The notes under the pieces were generated by a model. That model did not search any database, was not told where the DNA came from, and saw only the letters and a list, made by a program, of their open reading frames with translations. A DNA stretch of 64,000 bases from Coenobita brevimanus (taxonomy: Eukaryota; Arthropoda; Malacostraca; Decapoda; Coenobitidae), in the NCBI GenBank assembly GCA_032717465.1, contig CM064669.1, positions 50,184,694-50,248,693 of the forward strand. The letters run 5' to 3'. This document shows positions 62,670-64,000 of the stretch, piece after piece. The position numbers and the translations under genes are program-made. How positions within the stretch are numbered: position 1 is the stretch's first letter; every line of letters begins with the position of its first letter.

Positions 62670-62897
62670 GTGGTGGTGGTGGTGGTGGTGGTGGTGGTGG
62701 TGATGATGATAATGATTGTAGTAGTGATGGTGATGATGATGATGATTGTAGTAGTGATGATGATGATGATAATGATTGTAGCAGTGATGATGATGATGAT
62801 AATGATTGTAGTAGTGATGATGATGATGATGATGATGATGATGCACTTTAGCTATCCTGTTCATCAGTGGGATGGAAGATTAAGATGACATTATGAC

Positions 62898-62965
<68 letters not shown>

Positions 62966-63023
62966 CACCATGACAAACAAATTAAGAAACAAACTGGAAT
63001 TCCAAGCTTTCTATATATTTTTA

Positions 63024-63072
<49 letters not shown>
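62670..63072. repeat. (GGT)n/(GAT)n array and two (CT)n tracts
   Basis: GGT units 62670-62700, then GATGAT blocks with ATAATGATTGTAGTAGT repeated four times (about 40-bp period) to 62842. (CT)n at 62905-62960 and 63027-63070, each followed by CAC and a CACCATGAC word, suggesting a duplicated ~120-bp cassette. Confidence 0.92.
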
Positions 63073-63073
<1 letters not shown>

Positions 63074-64000
63074 TTGCCGCCTTTCCTTCACCACCATGAC
63101 GAAGGTAATTTCATGCCCCTCTTTTCCTTTCCATCTCAGGACGCATTTTTCTCATCTGACACAGTGCGCGAAACACGATATTATTCCAGGAGGAGGAGGA
63201 GGAGGTAAAAGAAAAAGTGTGAAGAGAAGACAAAGGAAGAAATGGTAGTGACGGAGGCAAAAGAGGGCAAAGAAGAAGGAGGAGGAGGAGGAGGAGGAGG
63301 AGTCTTTTTCTGGCAACTAGGAGAGTTCGTGACGCCTAGGGAAGCGAAATATTGCACAGTGGTAGACGCCCAGCAGGACAATGTTTTAGGCAGAGTGGTG
63401 AGGCCCCGGGCTGTCTCGCGCGGTGGGGTGAGGCTACACACTTTTGCAGTCCTCGTTTTCTATGCTTGCTGCCTCCAGACGACCTTATACTTTCAAAACT
63501 AGACGAGACAGACCTAGCCTTCAATACCTCCTTTAATAAGAGTCACTTCCTATCTATCTATCTATATACCTAGGCTGCTTCCCCCAAGGAAAGGGAGGTA
63601 GCCGAGACAGGACGACACACTCCCAATTTACTCATCCATTCAAACACATTCATTCGCATCTTAGCCCCAAAGGGGAGAACGGACAGATCCTCACCGCACC
63701 ACACCGCACAAGGGTCAACTGCGCAATGCAATCAGTGACATCCGCAGCAGGGCCCGACAGCAGAACTGGTTTACCCCTGCCACATCACTTCCTAAATTAA
63801 ATAAAACCGTACGGGGATAGTGAGATACAGAAAAACGTCGTGGGATGGCAGAAAGTAAAACGTTCAGAAATGCAAATCGCGTTGAAAGAAAGAGTACAGA
63901 GAGGAAAGATGCAAGAACTGGCTGGAGAGAAAGGTATAAAAAAAAACAGCATGACTTGACCGACACTGTAAATACTCGCGAAAAAAAAGACAAACTAGAA
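63073..64000. other. Window end, no gene recognised
   Basis: (GGA)n at 63191-63204 and 63278-63302; (CTAT)n at 63551-63566. Balanced-composition stretches at 63310-63500 and 63690-63990 have open frames on both strands but no motif I can name; either could be an exon or repeat cut by the window edge. Confidence 0.4.

Overview
The window is eukaryotic, and most likely comes from an arthropod, probably a malacostracan/decapod crustacean. Three genes have short exons, GT-AG introns and arthropod-like proteins. Between them the DNA is crowded with microsatellites, minisatellites, truncated LINEs and SINEs. The organism call is an inference: the cuticle gene shows an arthropod, and the extreme simple-repeat load suggests a decapod.

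Three genes can be reconstructed, all on the minus strand. (1) 11906-18768 is pyridoxal kinase (PDXK): seven coding exons, about 307 aa, every splice phase consistent. It makes pyridoxal 5'-phosphate in the cytosol. (2) 27615-37333 is mitochondrial pyruvate carrier subunit 1 (MPC1): four coding exons, 122 aa, an inner-membrane protein. (3) 47530-52546 is a Tweedle/DUF243-type secreted cuticle protein of about 361 aa. Its first exon appears to code only three residues, and a TATA box with initiator lies about 70-100 bp upstream of the ATG. The three functions are unrelated; I see no operon-like or pathway grouping.

Layout: 1-11905 is 3' flank of PDXK, with a pyrimidine/trinucleotide-rich block (180-1272), a long AT-rich stretch and a SINE/LINE cluster (7.9-10.8 kb). 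18.8-27.6 kb lies between PDXK and MPC1 and holds a 5S-rRNA-derived SINE (19.4-19.65 kb) and a 1157-bp inverted-repeat DNA transposon nested in an older repeat (23.1-24.26 kb). The MPC1 introns hold LINE fragments, including a young 5'-truncated copy with a 12-bp target duplication and an intact 369-codon reverse-transcriptase frame (33.3-34.4 kb). 37.3-47.5 kb is intergenic and microsatellite-rich. The 3.9-kb intron of the cuticle gene holds three different minisatellites side by side. 52.65-64.0 kb is almost wholly tandem repeats, including pentamer and 45-bp arrays, a tandemly amplified piece of LINE coding sequence (57.0-57.8 kb) and a 24-unit, 20-bp minisatellite (61.8-62.3 kb).

At least three LINE families and several SINE families recur. 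One SINE body shares its 3' end with LINE family A and occurs with two different heads, one of them 5S rRNA. I saw no prokaryotic operon, CRISPR array, rRNA operon or clear tRNA gene. Repeat boundaries were set by eye and are approximate unless a target duplication or splice site fixes them.
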